The notes beneath the pieces are model-generated. The model did no database searches and was not told the DNA's origin. It worked only from the letters and a program-made list of their open reading frames with translations. The position numbers and the translations under genes are program-made. Of a stretch of 64,000 nt of DNA, positions 11,012 through 23,882 are shown piece after piece (position 1 is the stretch's first letter; each line of letters begins with the position of its first letter). The stretch is taken from NCBI GenBank assembly GCA_001414485.1, contig LLEY01000060.1, positions 330,824-394,823 on the forward strand, written 5' to 3'. This DNA comes from Calycina herbarum (lineage: Eukaryota > Ascomycota > Leotiomycetes > Helotiales > Pezizellaceae).

Positions 11012-13267
11012 AAACTGGTGACCGGCTGAAGATCCGGCTAAGTTTTGTTGATGGTTACGGTAAATTGTAGCCACCCGGAACCGGAAATCTTGGTTCATCA
11101 AATCCGCGATATCCAAAAACTTGAAAGTGATCTTCTACGTTTTTTCCATGTCGATTTACTCTTTTTCAATTTGAAGATCAATGCAATGATCTAGTATGAC
11201 CATCCATAATATCCAGAGCAAGGTGCTATCGTTGAACAGGAGGAGCAAAGTCAAAGTTCGAGCATAATCACAGTACACAATGCTCCAGCAATGCAATAAA
11301 ACGCAGCCCCCCTACTACTTGTATGCCTCTTCCTTTAGTCTCACGAGCGGAAAGTAAACTCGCGCAAAAGATAGAAAACAGAAACAGGAATTATTAAGGA
11401 AAACCTAATCTGTGAAAGAAAATTGACTCTAAAGCTCTCTATGACATCCATTTCTCCTAGTTTTCTTTCTGTTCTCGTTCTCATCTTGCCGCTGAAGAAT
11501 CGGGAGAGAATGATATACCCACGGAGAGAGAAAGAGACCTATGCAGAAGCAAATAATAAACGGACGTCATATAACCCTGATATTTCTGCCCAATTCAACT
11601 GATGAAATCCACGGTTTGCGGAGAGAAGTGTGCAGGAAAATGATCGAAGGAATTGGTTGATTTTCAATATTGCAGGTGAAGGAAGCAACATAATTTCTGA
11701 TAACTGATGAGTTATATCGCTCAAACTTATTCTCTGCTGACGACGTTGTCAAATGCGTGTGTGCAACAAGGGTATTTCGCAGCAGCATAGCATTTGTCTT
11801 ATGATGTTGTCTGCGACCCCACCTGAAGAACCGAACCCCTCACTTCCCCTCACTCATCGAAGGAAGAGCCCGGTAAAACCATCCCGTTCCCCATCAATAT
11901 CATAAATCGCTGGGACTGGAAGCGGCCTTGACGCGAAGAAACTGGTAGATTTGAATGGGTATGAAAATACCCCCCTGCAAAGTGTCGTCACAACCAATTT
12001 TTCCCAGCAAAATAAAACCGACTTTTGGAGAGAAAAGAAAAGGAAACATGGTTCGACATATTATAGAATGATGATTGCTTGACCTGACTCGTTCGTATCG
12101 CGTTTAGAATTGAACAATACTCAGAGTGATAGTATTGAATGCTTTTGCTATCTTGATTCTGCTGTGCCATGAGAGGAGCAGGTGCGAGTAAATATGTAGG
12201 ATGCAGGATGTGCGTGCACTTGCAGCCATTCTCCGGCTCGTGCCACTACTTGTGAGAGAGTCAAAATGCGAGAGTGGTTGGCCAATCGACTCGTGCCAGA
12301 GGTACAGATCAGTTTACAGATGTTCCACTGCGTTCGCTGTCAGCTGTGGGTGAAATTTTTTGATGAGAAGATTACCTGGTAAGGGAGCAAAGTTCACGGC
12401 ATCTCGAGAGGCGGATTTTACAACGGGATTGCTTGGATGAGGCTGGATCATCCTTCACACCGGTTCCCCGATGAGCCTCTTTTCCCAACAACGGCTCTAT
12501 GTAGTTTTGGGCTGGATGGATCGTCGGCCTGGGATTCGAAGTTTTGAAGTTCTCTCTCGATGACGGTCTCACCGCGTATGTAGTGGCCATTTAACTCCAG
12601 ACTCTCTCTTCCCACTTGATGCCAATCCAGCCATGGCCTGAGAGGCATTTACGGGTGGAGCCAGGAACAGTCACGAGAGCCTTTATGGCGCACCAAAGGT
12701 CTGAAGAGTGGACAGGAAGGGATCGAAGCGAATGGCGTTGCGGTTGGTCGGAAGGCCCTTTCTATTTATTAATCCTGGTCTTGAGGGGAGGATGGCCTGC
12801 GTGTGGCTGAAGAGGGCGCCCTCATGTCAGCGTTTGGAGTTTGAAGTTCTTGGTCGATCGACTCATCATGGATCTAGGTCCGGAGGAAGCGTTGAGTTGA
12901 CGGCATTGGAAATACTTGGGGGACCTGAAGGGACCCGTGACCAGTGGGGAGCAGAAGTTAGTTTCCCCCGGTGAGGAAATAGTGACGATTGGTTGTTGCA
13001 GTAGCGGCTAGCTAGAAGGGATGCAGAAACGCTGGAACCTACGTAGGGTTACCTCAGGTGGGATTGGAGTAGACAGTGGGCGTGGGAAACTCCCGCATAG
13101 CTGGTATGTGTGCCTATTGGCCTGTCGGACGGCTATGTGCACATAATCATGAGCTTGGTATATTGAGAGCAGTTAATCTCACCAGCTCAACACCAGCCAA
13201 TTGCAATATCAATTGCTTCTTCATCTCGTCTTTTTCTCTGTTTTCTCTGCTGTAGCCGCACGGAGAA

Positions 13268-13295
13268 GCCATACGCCATACGCCATACGCCATAC
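13268..13295. repeat. Minisatellite (GCCATAC)4
   Basis: Four perfect tandem copies of the 7-mer GCCATAC lie in the gene-poor segment. The unit number is likely to vary between isolates. Confidence 0.9.
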
Positions 13296-16000
13296 GACGC
13301 TATCCGGACCGTGCTGGGTCACCTGGGCGGATGACCTTTCATGAGACAACCGCGCTTCGAGTTGCAGGGCGTCATTCAGTGCCGTTGCGTAATAGGTCAA
13401 CTCCAACGTGCCGGTCGCACTGCAGTTCGGGTCAGAATTGGATTTTGCGCTTGGGTTGCTCTTCGAGGCCACCGTAGTCGAATCTCCCTCGAATCTCCCT
13501 CACATCCTGTTTACCTCAATCGGATGGATGTTGGTGCTATCGTATGCTCTGTGCCCTCCAGTTTGTTCTGACGTCGGTAATGGTAAGGAGTGCCTTGCCA
13601 GAAGTCTTTTTCTGGAGTTGGCGATGCTATATATAAAAAGATCGAAGCCGCCAGCGTTACAATTATGTATATTCCTCGCCATGGCCCGTGCCTGTTAACA
13701 GATCCCCGCACAAAGCCTGTCGGAGTCTCTTGCCTGTCAACCAGTTTAACCCGAGTGGTGAGTTGGAACATCTGGCGAGCCCTTTCCGTCTCCGCTGCTG
13801 CCAGGGCACAAGATATCGAGGAGTTTGGGTAACCCAATGCCGCAAATAAAGAGGTACCGCAAGGCGCGAGGCTGCGTAGCGCGGCGGACGAGACGAAGCG
13901 ACTGGAGGGGGAGCATCGTATCTGAAGAGTATCAGAGCCGCCCCAAATCGGTACGAAGCGAATGGGGACCTTGGTAGAACCTCAAGTTTCCTCCTCAATG
14001 TGACCGAACTTCGGGGTCATGACCAGCTGTTATCCAACCCTCAGGGTCCTAGGCGGCCGTTTGTTAGCTGCCGATTCTGCACCCTCCCATCCCCTGAAAA
14101 TGATCGGTACATATGGTGAACGCAAGATCTTCATGTCTCATCTCGCAGCGAAAAGTCAACGACATGCCTCATCCCTTCGTATCCTCCTCGATAAATCACT
14201 TGTTTTTGGTTGCCATCAACCCGGTCCTTGTGACGGAGGAAGAGCACAGCATATAGATTCAGATACCGCGGTCGCCCTTCCACTGCACCAGTGTTACCTG
14301 GACACTTCGCGCCATTGAGTTACCAGCGGGTACGTTCGTCATGTTGAGATGTTGTGTATTGGGATGATGGCCATAAGCAGACGTAAACTCCAGCCGATTT
14401 TAAAGATGAGGCGATGACGAGAGGGACAAGAACATGGTCCGATTGCCTCGAGTTTGACGACGATATTAACGAGGGACAAGAGGAAGTGGCTCCCAAGTCT
14501 GGCAGGGCACACAATAATGGATTCTTGAGCGCATTGCTACATGATGTTGTACGCAGGAGGATCTAAAGGCTTCAATGCCATAAGATGGCTGGCTCACGAG
14601 TCGCCATGGCAATAGTAGATGTTCTACGGAGTTATACATTATAACCATTGCCGCTTTTATCTAACCTCCCCTCCAGAGGTTGGTACCTGAGCAGAAGCTC
14701 CCGAAGTGGTAATCAGCTCAAGCTGTTAGGCTGAGGGTACAAGTAGTCGATTATGTTGGCAGCAAAAGGTCAAGGGAGCTCCGACTCAAGTTATCAGGGG
14801 CGGAGCTGGAAAGCTGTTGCGATACGCTCCAGGCTAAAGTTATGCATTTCCGACTAAATTGGGAGGTACATATTGATGGAGTTGAGGATGCAGTGTTGGC
14901 ATGAATCCCCTCCCCTACACGGACGGCGCGTGCTTTTTGGGTGGTCCACGCATCAGAATCGGTCCCATGATCTCAAGGGCCTTTCAGGGCTCCACAGGAA
15001 ATACCCTCAGACAGTGGAGGCAAAGGGGACGCTTGACGGGGATGGGTGATGGCAAGCCAGGGAACGCTTGACGCATGGGCAACAAGATTGAGAGATGACG
15101 AGGGACAGCGAACGGAGTGCAGATCCGTCATCCATCAAAAGTAGAGCACGAGTAGAAGATTATATTTGCTCTTGGCTACGACTTCGTATCATGAGGTGCG
15201 CTGCCTGCACTGCACTTCAACACTTGTTGTCACACATAAGAGCCCGCTTCATGATTTTATTGAAAACAATATGACGGACGAGGTTGTCAGAGCCGAATTT
15301 GATTGGGCGTGAGTGGCAAGTCAACCCGACAATTTTAAGGTTATTCATAAACATTCGCTTTGAGGAAGTACCACGGCAATTGCAGGCGATGCGATGGCCT
15401 TGAGATCACTTACTCTTTGTTTATCGAAGCAATCATTGATCTGGGAACCTTGGCAGGGTTTTCTCCAGCGTGCCATAAGCATTTGATTGCCATTTCCCAA
15501 ACCATTCCCTGGTACCTTTTCTGGAAATGGAACCTTTAAACTGAGACCTAGCAACCTCCACAACCCAGCAACTCAACCCGCTTGTCGGGACCTCGAGCTG
15601 CTTGGGGACTTGTGATAGCCTCATTCGTGTTGCGAGTGTTCTAGAAGTGGTTCAAAGAATCTTTGCTGATGGCATTCGCTGTCTTTGACTGCCTTCCTTG
15701 TTCCGTATTCCAAGAAATGACGATGCCCTCAACGCCCACTCCAATACTCAAAGACGCGGTGAATAAATACTTTCTGTAACTGCCCCTGAATTGCTATCTA
15801 TCTCGTCACCTCCTATTCCCTTCACTGGGACCAATCTCGCATTGCTGTCACACGCAGAAATACATTCATACGCCTGCCAGGCCCTCCTGCAGTGACAGTC
15901 ATAGAGTAAATAAGCCACTTGGCCAAGCCAGCACGCTAATCAGTAAGCGAGGCCTATTGTACCTGAAGCCAGTCTTTTACAGGCTTGCTTGGCCCAGCTA

Positions 16001-17242
16001 CAGCGAGCCAACCTGGCCTCTGATCAAAAGTCTCCCCACCACCTCTTGACCTAACAAAACACACCTGCACTCCCGTCCCGGTCTTTCTACACCACCAAAC
16101 CTACATACAAATTCCAGCCCATCTCGAGTTCTCTCGAGTCTCGACATCTCAAACTTCGCTTCTTCCGAAGCTCCTCACACGTCTTCAGTACACGTCCCGT
16201 ACCGTACCTAGGACTGACCTAGCAGTCCGTCCCGAACTTGCTCAGCCCGCCTTACCGACACGGCTCCTGTTCCCAACACCTGCATAAGCTCACAAGCAGA
16301 AACGAAACAGCATCGACGCTCCGCCGCTCTTGCCCCTCCATTGTCTACCTATACTCATCCACCACTAACTACCTCACTGGTCCTGGAATTCTCCATCCCC
16401 CACACAACTGGACAACCAGCGCCGAAAAGGACAACAGACAGGACTCCCATCGTCAAATCTCCTCGGGCCATCATCTGCAAAAGCACGGCACGCATCACTG
16501 CACACTCGGCACCCACTCAGTCTCCCCCCCTTGGAAACACGCAATAAGGCGCGTGATCGACTATCGTCCGCCGGAGTGCGTTCTTAGCAGGTAGCGGCGA
16601 CCGGAGAAATCGGTTCCCCCCTCTCACCCAACCACCAGCCTCGAAAATCCAAAAGCCACCCCCCCAGTCGTAAATTAGTCCCCAACTGCTCCTCTTCAAG
16701 TCGAGCGCGTGAGCAGAAATCACAGCCAGTCTTTCGGGCCAAGGCCTTACCTAAAGCACTAACTTGCTGCTCCTCTTTCTCTTACTCCTTCCACACTCAA
16801 ACCTACCCTTCTCCACGCTTTCCAAACCTACCTACCTAACTATCCTCCTATTCTCACCACCTCCCCATCCATCTCACCCCCTCACCTGAACTGTGCGCCT
16901 GCTTGCATGGGACGAACATTCCACCCCTTCGAACCCCTCGACAGATAATCAATCTCAGCCGCCTTCTTCTCAGCCGCCGATTGTTCGTCTGGCTGGATCT
17001 TGTTCCGCTACAGAAAAAATTACAGCTCAGTGACGTTCAATTCCTCCTGGTGGGACCATCGTCACGTTACTACTCTGTCTCGCAAAGCAACGCAGAGTGA
17101 TCACCATCATCGTCCAACAACACCAACCCTGCAATCAATTGCCCATCACGGACTTCACAAGGCCATCGAATCTTCTCCTCTCCATCTTGCTCGCCTTTAG
17201 CCCACCGCATTCGCGATAGCAGATTTTATTTTGGAGCTCAAG
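16001..17242 (+). promoter_or_regulatory. Pyrimidine-rich leader/promoter region of the GSK-3 gene
   Basis: The plus strand is strongly biased to C and T, with many CCACC, CTCC and TACCTACC runs, right up to the GSK-3 start. In filamentous fungi such tracts are common in promoters and 5' UTRs of well-expressed genes. The bias suggests a long leader of up to about 1 kb. The transcription start and any leader intron cannot be fixed from sequence. Confidence 0.45.
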
Positions 17243-18709
17243 ATGTCGCAGAATCGGCCGGCAGCCTTCTCGAGTCTGAGAATGGGAGGTGAGTTACCCG
17301 GCGAGTTTCCTCCATCACCAGTGCTACCTGCTAACTTCTTCTCGTCAGAGGTTATCCGCGAAAAGGTGCAGGACGGTGTCACCGGCGAGACTCGAGATAT
17401 GCAATACACCCAGTGCAAGATCGTGGGCAACGGATCCTTCGGTGTCGTCTTCCAGACCAAGCTCTCCCCGTCAGGCGAGGATGCCGCCATCAAGCGTGTG
17501 CTTCAGGACAAGAGATTCAAGGTGCGAAGATAATGGGAATTGTTATGTTGGCATACGGCTAATTCGTTTGTGATAGAATCGTGAGCTTCAAATCATGCGT
17601 ATCGTTCGCCACCCCAATATCGTTGAGCTCAAGGCCTTTTATTATTCCAATGGCGAAAGAGTATGTATCCCCCAAATTGATTCACAGAGATAAGGCAAGG
17701 CTGATATTCGTAGAAGGACGAAGTATACCTCAACTTGGTTCAAGAATATGTCCCTGAAACAGTTTACCGCGCCTCGAGATATTTCAACAAGATGAAGACC
17801 ACCATGCCTATTCTCGAAGTCAAGCTCTACATCTATCAACTCTTCCGTGCCCTTGCCTACATCCATTCGCAAGGAATCTGTCATCGCGATATCAAACCAC
17901 AAAATTTGTTGTTGGATCCAAGCAGCGGTGTTCTCAAGCTCTGTGACTTTGGTAGTGCCAAGATTCTGGTAGAGAATGAACCAAATGTCTCGTACATTTG
18001 CTCTCGATACTACAGAGCTCCCGAGTTGATTTTTGGGGCGACCAATTACACGACCAAGATTGGTGAGTTATACACTATTCCTGAAATGTTCAACTTTTCC
18101 CAGTCTTTTTCTAATGAATTTTAGATGTATGGTCCACTGGATGTGTCATGGCAGAGTTGATGCTTGGGCAACCTTTGTTCCCTGGAGAGTCTGGAATTGA
18201 TCAGCTGGTCGAAATCATCAAAGTTCTTGGTACCCCAACCCGCGATCAAATCCGCACCATGAACCCAAATTACATGGAGCACAAATTTCCACAGATCAAA
18301 CCACATCCATTCAACAAGGTTTTCCGCAAGGCTGACGCGAATGCAATCGATCTCATTTCCTGCCTTTTAGAATACACACCAACAGAGCGACTTTCCGCAA
18401 TCGACGCTATGGTTCATCCTTTCTTCGACGAGTTGCGAGACCCGTCAACTAGACTCCCCGACTCACGTCACCCCAACGGACCAATCAAGGATTTACCTAC
18501 TCTGTTTGATTTTACTCGTCATGGTATGCGACATGACATCCTTGATTGTTGGATTGACAGCTAACATTCTCATAGAACTTTCCATCGCTCCTCACCTCAA
18601 CTCACGAATGGTCCCAGCGCACGTCAAAGCCGGATTGGCTGCTCGAGGAATGGATATCGATCATTTTACACCAATGGCGAAGGAGGACATGATGGCACGA
18701 TTAGATTGA
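17243..18709 (+). CDS. Glycogen synthase kinase 3 (GSK-3/shaggy family)
   Basis: Six exons: 17243-17288, 17349-17521, 17577-17660, 17714-18062, 18125-18523 and 18576-18709. They join in frame to 394 aa, the usual length for fungal GSK-3. All introns are GT-AG. The start ATG at 17243 gives [15 protein letters not shown], the conserved fungal N-terminus. Visible motifs are the glycine loop GNGSFG (42-47), the catalytic lysine in AAIK (Lys64), HRDIKPQN (158-165), DFG (179-181) and the activation-loop tyrosine in [13 protein letters not shown] (Tyr195). The phosphate-pocket residues around RELQIMR and SRYYR are also kept. The kinase phosphorylates primed Ser/Thr sites and in fungi links growth, stress, development and often virulence. 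Catalytic residues are intact, so it should be active. Confidence 0.97.
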
Positions 18710-19778
18710 TTACTTTATGCAGATGAATGACGACTAAATGCTTTCCTGTCGCTAGGCAATCGACTCTGCTAGGAGTCCAATGTTTCCTGAGCGTCTCGCA
18801 CCGGCCACACCACATCAGCATATTTCGAGCCCGGCAAGAACTCTTCTATAACTGTGCAGGCTAGAATGGATTGTGAGAGTACCGAGATATATGGCGAGAA
18901 TACGGGATCTATGATGGTATGCTTTACGGGTTTGCAAGAATACCCAACGAGGTGGAATTCTCTTCGAAATCCTTCACTTCCACAATGGCATTCTTCGGTT
19001 TCCGACGGCGAAAATTTTGTGTCTAAACCTCGAACGGGGGTTTTGGGCCACGGATTGATGTTTCTGATGAAGCTTTTTAGTCGACAAACCTCGTTTTTAG
19101 ACTTTCTGCATACCGAAACCTGGGTGTTTGCTGATTTCTATTCTTCTTGTCCCACTATTGGCGCTCTTTTTTTTTTATGACAGCAGAGCAGATGGGTGGC
19201 TGGTCTTCCGTTTTCTCGACATCCCAAAGATTCAGGCGTACTTAAATTTGATGGCACGCTTTTGTGTTCAATGATTGCATGGAATGGGTTAATATTTTGC
19301 GACGGTATGGCGATAGCCTGGGTAGGCACGGTCAAAAGATTCCTTTTCCTTTACCTTAGGTCAATATTGTGCCTTGAGTGGCTGTCAAAAGGGGCTGTCT
19401 TGATCGCAGCGATCATCGAAGATTTCCATAACTGAGACCGATACTCTATTCAACTCTACTCCCCTTTTTATGTTTTCGTGTTGGTGAATTACTAAATTTA
19501 TGTTATTGACTGGAGCTTTCATTTATTATGTACCACCCCACGCGTTCGTCCGCCGGGCGTGCTTTCCTGTTCACTTACAGCTCTATGCTAGAGTGCTCCC
19601 ATTTGTTTTGCGATAAATTATTCACTGCAATTCTGAAATAAAAGTTAATCACGTGAAACATGTTTTGACCCAAACCTGAGGCAACCGTGAGCGAACCCTT
19701 TTTAATTTGGGGAACCCATCAAGACTTACCACGTTAAGAACGGCATTCTACAGCCAGCTCTCACAAAACTCCGCGACA
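18710..19778. other. 3' UTR of the GSK-3 gene and promoter of the CBP80 gene
   Basis: This is intergenic between two same-strand genes. The sequence is T-rich around 19170, with AATAAA-like sites (AAATAAAAG near 19635). It probably contains the terminator of the kinase gene and the CBP80 promoter. The frame at 18854-19180 has no ATG and no domain and is not called. Confidence 0.5.
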
Positions 19779-22434
19779 ATGGCCGACTACGATCAGAGAC
19801 CACGCGGTGGACGCGGCAATTACAACAACAATCGGAAGAGGAGATATAGAGGTAAACCAAACCCTCACGATTCCTGGCGCAATGTATATAGATGTAACAT
19901 CAAGGCAAGGCTGACACGAGTCCAACGTAAAAGATGAAGATGATTACGACCGGCGACCTCAACGACGACGCTACGAAGAACCCCTCTCTGCCAAAGTACG
20001 GAAACAACTTCTCGCAATTGCCGAAAACCCCATGAGGCGTGTGGAGGATGAAGTCAGTTCTATCGCCAAAACGGTCTGCGATAATTACGAGGACGAGGAG
20101 CTGCGGAATGTATTTTACGACTTGGTTGTTCAGTTGGTGGTCGAGCAGCCCTTCAAGACTCCTTTCGTTGCGGCAGTGGTTTTGGTAGTCAATACGATGC
20201 GAAGTGAGATGGCTATGGAGGTGTTGAATCGCGCAGCGGCCCGGACGAATAAGAAGATACAGGAAGGAGAGTGGAGGGAGGTCAAGCTTCTAATGAAGTT
20301 TCTAGGGGGTCTTCAGGGCTTATTGGAGGGCGATGGAGTCTGGATTGTTCTACAGGATTTGCTGACCAAAGCTGTGGATTTGCAGACCGAAAATAATGAA
20401 GAGGTAAGCTCTGATCTGTTGGAAAGGACGAAAGGGTTTGTGCTAACATTGGATTTAGACTATTGGCCCAGAATTAGTGAAGATAATCCTCTTTACCATA
20501 CCATATATTATGTCTTCTTCGGCAGCAAACCAGCAGGAAAAGGCTGCGGGAATGGTGGAAAATACGGATATCATTGCCTCGGAACCACATGTGTTACAAT
20601 CCTTGGTGGATCCATATCCAGGCAATGGCAACGAGGAAGCGACGGCACCAAATGGCGTACTGAGCCTTCTACAAAAACAATTACAAGGCGAGGCTACGAA
20701 TGAATGGGAGCTCAGCTGTCTACCAAAGCCCTGGAAGGTTCTATTAGAGACGGAACAGGAGAACCCTTTGGCGGCTACCACAAAACACCTTCTTCCAACA
20801 ATCGTCATCCCCGATGTGGTGACCCCAGGCCCCCGACCTCTATTTCCGGAGCTTTACTTTTCCGTTTATGCACACCAAGGTGTTGAGACTGTACCGCCGA
20901 TGTCTGACATTGCATCCTGCTTATTACGTGATGCTTTGGTGGACACTATCAATATCCTCGATTTCAACCGAAACGCTACAGCCCGCTTTCTGATTGACAT
21001 TGATTGCTACTTTTCTCCTGGAACATTTGTTAAGCGAGCGACCCCCTTCGATCGACTTCGAGATGTCGAAGGTGATAAATCAACTTGGAAGCCAGAAGAT
21101 GTAGCAGTCGATGCTGTTTTCTCTCAGCTGTTCCAACTTCCTAACCCAGAGCACAAATTGGTTTACTACCACTCTGTTTTGACCGAGTCGTGTAAAATCG
21201 CGCCAGCTGCTATTGCCCCTAGTTTGGGTCGTGCGATTCGTTTCCTGTACCGAAATGTCGATTCAATGGACCTGGAGTTAAGCTATAGATTTATGGACTG
21301 GTTCGCTCATCATTTGAGTAACTTTGGTTTCACCTGGAAGTGGACAGAGTGGATTGATGATGTACAACTTGCTCCTATAGATCCTAAAAAGGCATTCATC
21401 GAGGGTGCTTTGGACAAGGAAATCAGACTGAGTTTTGCTCAACGGATCAAGGGCACATTACCCGCTCCATATCAACAATTGATTACCGAGGGCAAGGAGA
21501 AAGATACCCCAGAATTCAAGTACAAGGATGACAGTAAGTTTATCTCTCGATATTACGCAGCACTCATACTAATCTCTTTCAAGATGTTCCTTTCGCTCAA
21601 GAAGGACGTGAGATTCTCGACCTCCTCAAGAAAAAGGCCCCCGAAGAAGAAATCCAAGTGATCATGGACAAGATTCGCCAATTGGCTTTAGACATGAACT
21701 TCGCCGACCCATTAGTACCTTGCACCGATGCCTACATGACTGCCATCTGTTTTATCGGATCCAAATCACTCTCCCACGTCCTATCATCCATCGAGCGTTG
21801 CCGAGAGCGCCTCCTCGCCATCGGCCCACAATCCCCTGACGCTAGGTCTCAAATCATCGACTCAGTCATGGGATATTGGAAAGACCAACCAGGAATTGGA
21901 GTCAACATCGTCGACAAATTACTCAACTACACCATTCTCAGTCCCAGCAGCGTGATCGAATGGGCTGTTGCTCAGAACGGTAGAAGACTCGGCATGTCCT
22001 ACGTTTACGAAATGGTTGGGGCAACGATTGGAAAAGTCACCAACCGAGTCCGTCAAGTCGTTTCCGCGAAGCTGGTCGCTGGCCTCACGCCCGAGCAGAA
22101 GATTGCTATGGAACAGACTGTGGCCGTTGAAAGGCAGAGTATGAAGGATCTGTTTACACTCATGGAGGACTCGTTGGTTAGCTGGGCGACCGGGAGTAAA
22201 GACCAGGCTATGGAGACTGGGGATGGGAATAGTGGGGAGGAAGCCATGATTAGACAATGGGGTGCGAGATGGCTGAGGGTTTTCAGACGGAAATTCGCGG
22301 TTGAGGAGGCTTGGTTTTTGGAGGCGGAGAAGGAGAAGATTGATGTGGAAGTGGGGGTTGCGAACGGAGAGGTTGTGGGCGTTGCGGTTGAGGACGTTGG
22401 TATGGGAGAGGCCATCGTGGTGGATGAGGAGTAG
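19779..22434 (+). CDS. Nuclear cap-binding protein subunit 1 (CBP80/NCBP1)
   Basis: Four exons: 19779-19851, 19934-20403, 20459-21533 and 21584-22434, joined in frame to 822 aa. The N-terminus MADYDQRPRGGRGNYNNNRK is Arg/Gly/Asn-rich, then RKRRYRDEDD suggests a nuclear localisation signal. An MIF4G domain follows (about residues 35-245, with MRRVEDEVSS, FYDLVVQLVVEQPFKTPF and LMKFLGGLQGLLEGDGVW). The later helical domains (for instance WTEWIDDVQLAPIDPKKAF, and LNYTILSPSSVIEWAV near the C-terminus) match the CBP80 family. With CBP20 it binds the m7G cap of RNA polymerase II transcripts and supports splicing, export and pioneer translation. The glycine-rich linker and acidic C-terminus are ordinary for the family. 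Confidence 0.95.
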
Positions 22435-23882
22435 ATGAATGAAGAAGATGAGAGGCGATGCTCTGAAGTGAAGTGAAAAAGGGGACAGGGGAAGAAGTTG
22501 CATGGCATGCATGTATGATTTTTACAGGGGATGGAAGTGGGAAAAAATGTACAATAAATGGGGGGTTGGTTGTACAAGTACAGATTTGGGGAATTTATTA
22601 TGCAAATGGCCTTTTTTCCCCTTCTGCTTCTTCTCTTGGCCATGAATTTGGTTTTAGGCTTCTTCTGTTTCTGGAAGGCTATCTTATCTGGCTTATTTCC
22701 TAGTTGTTTATGGGATTTGAGGAAGAGAACAGACAGGCTTGAGGAAGTTCGTGCTAGGATTATTAGGCGAATGAGTCTGGGGTAATGCAACTATTTTTTG
22801 AGCAATGCCTAGCATTTTCTGGTGCTATGAGGTGTGTTGACAATGTGTAATCCTGCAAGAATCCTTGCCTATCTACACACTACACATGATTACTCGCTAC
22901 ATTACTTGTTCTCCGCTGTAATAAGACTAGGGAATGGTTATTTTGACTCTTGACTTTTTGTTTCCGGTTCCAGATTCCTAATTTAAGGAGAGAGATGGGT
23001 AGTTCATTAAACTACTTAGTACCCTGAATGGAATGAGTCCTCGAGAGGTTGCGGTAGCTTAGTCGTGGATGTAATGTGTTTATTTTCATCCTTTAACACT
23101 TACCAGCTTGGTGAGAGGGCAGGTTTAAGTTTTTTTTTTTTTTTTTTTTTGGGAGAATTAGTGATTGGTGAGTTCTTGGGGTGTTTATGTTAAGATGTTA
23201 AGATCTATGGAGGTCTTCTGACCACATCAAAATAATATATCTCATCCAGCCAATCAAAAAGCATGGAGGACTTCGCCACGCGTGAGCACTGCTTTCTTAG
23301 CGTCAACAAAGGGGTTGAAATGGATGCCTTATTTCCAAATTCTTGCCTGGGAAATATAGGGAGAACGAATAGAAGTTCTTAGAGCTGCATCTTGCTTATG
23401 CTGACCTTGAACGAGTGGGAGGCGGATGGCAGCCTTATTTTCATGTTACTGCCTGGTATAAGCATGAAGGACAAATGGAATTTTGAGGCTGTATTACTAC
23501 ATTGGGGAAGGGACAGCAGTTGGTAAGAGGGCGTCAACCCCCATCAATCAAGTGAGGAAAGGGGAGAAAAGGAGGGAGGGGGAGAAAAAGAACATATGAG
23601 ATTTGTTTCAAAGCCATGAAACTTCTCTACCAATAACTAGACGAAAAACATAATTTTGAATATGGTATCATTTTACATGCTTCTCCTACATAGTAGTTCG
23701 CTTTTGAATCAACGTCTCTTCCCAATAGAGAGTCCTTATTCCTGTCCTATTCTCACCTCAACAAAAGTGATGCTAGTTGTCTCCGTCTTCGTGCTCTCCG
23801 AGAACGCTCACAACATAGATTATCCCCATGGCAATTTTTATCCTCGCCTAATCAATATACCTCAACAAAGTCTCACTTTTCA
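22435..23882. other. Convergent intergenic region with a poly-T tract
   Basis: This lies between the 3' ends of the CBP80 gene (plus) and SF3B4 gene (minus). It has a poly-T run at about 23131-23150 and AT-rich patches. No gene is supported; the frames on both strands at 22435-22790 overlap the CBP80 3' UTR. Confidence 0.5.

Larger units (their letters stand above)
8319..16000. other. Long gene-poor segment of normal composition
   Basis: About 7.7 kb holds only short frames, several of which start at TTG, with no recognisable domain, no convincing exon chain and no transposon motif. CA/TG dinucleotides are normal, so it has not been RIP-mutated. It contains small simple repeats at 10992-11011 and 13268-13295. 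It could hold long noncoding transcripts, very long leaders or fast-evolving small genes; nothing visible decides between these. Confidence 0.5.
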
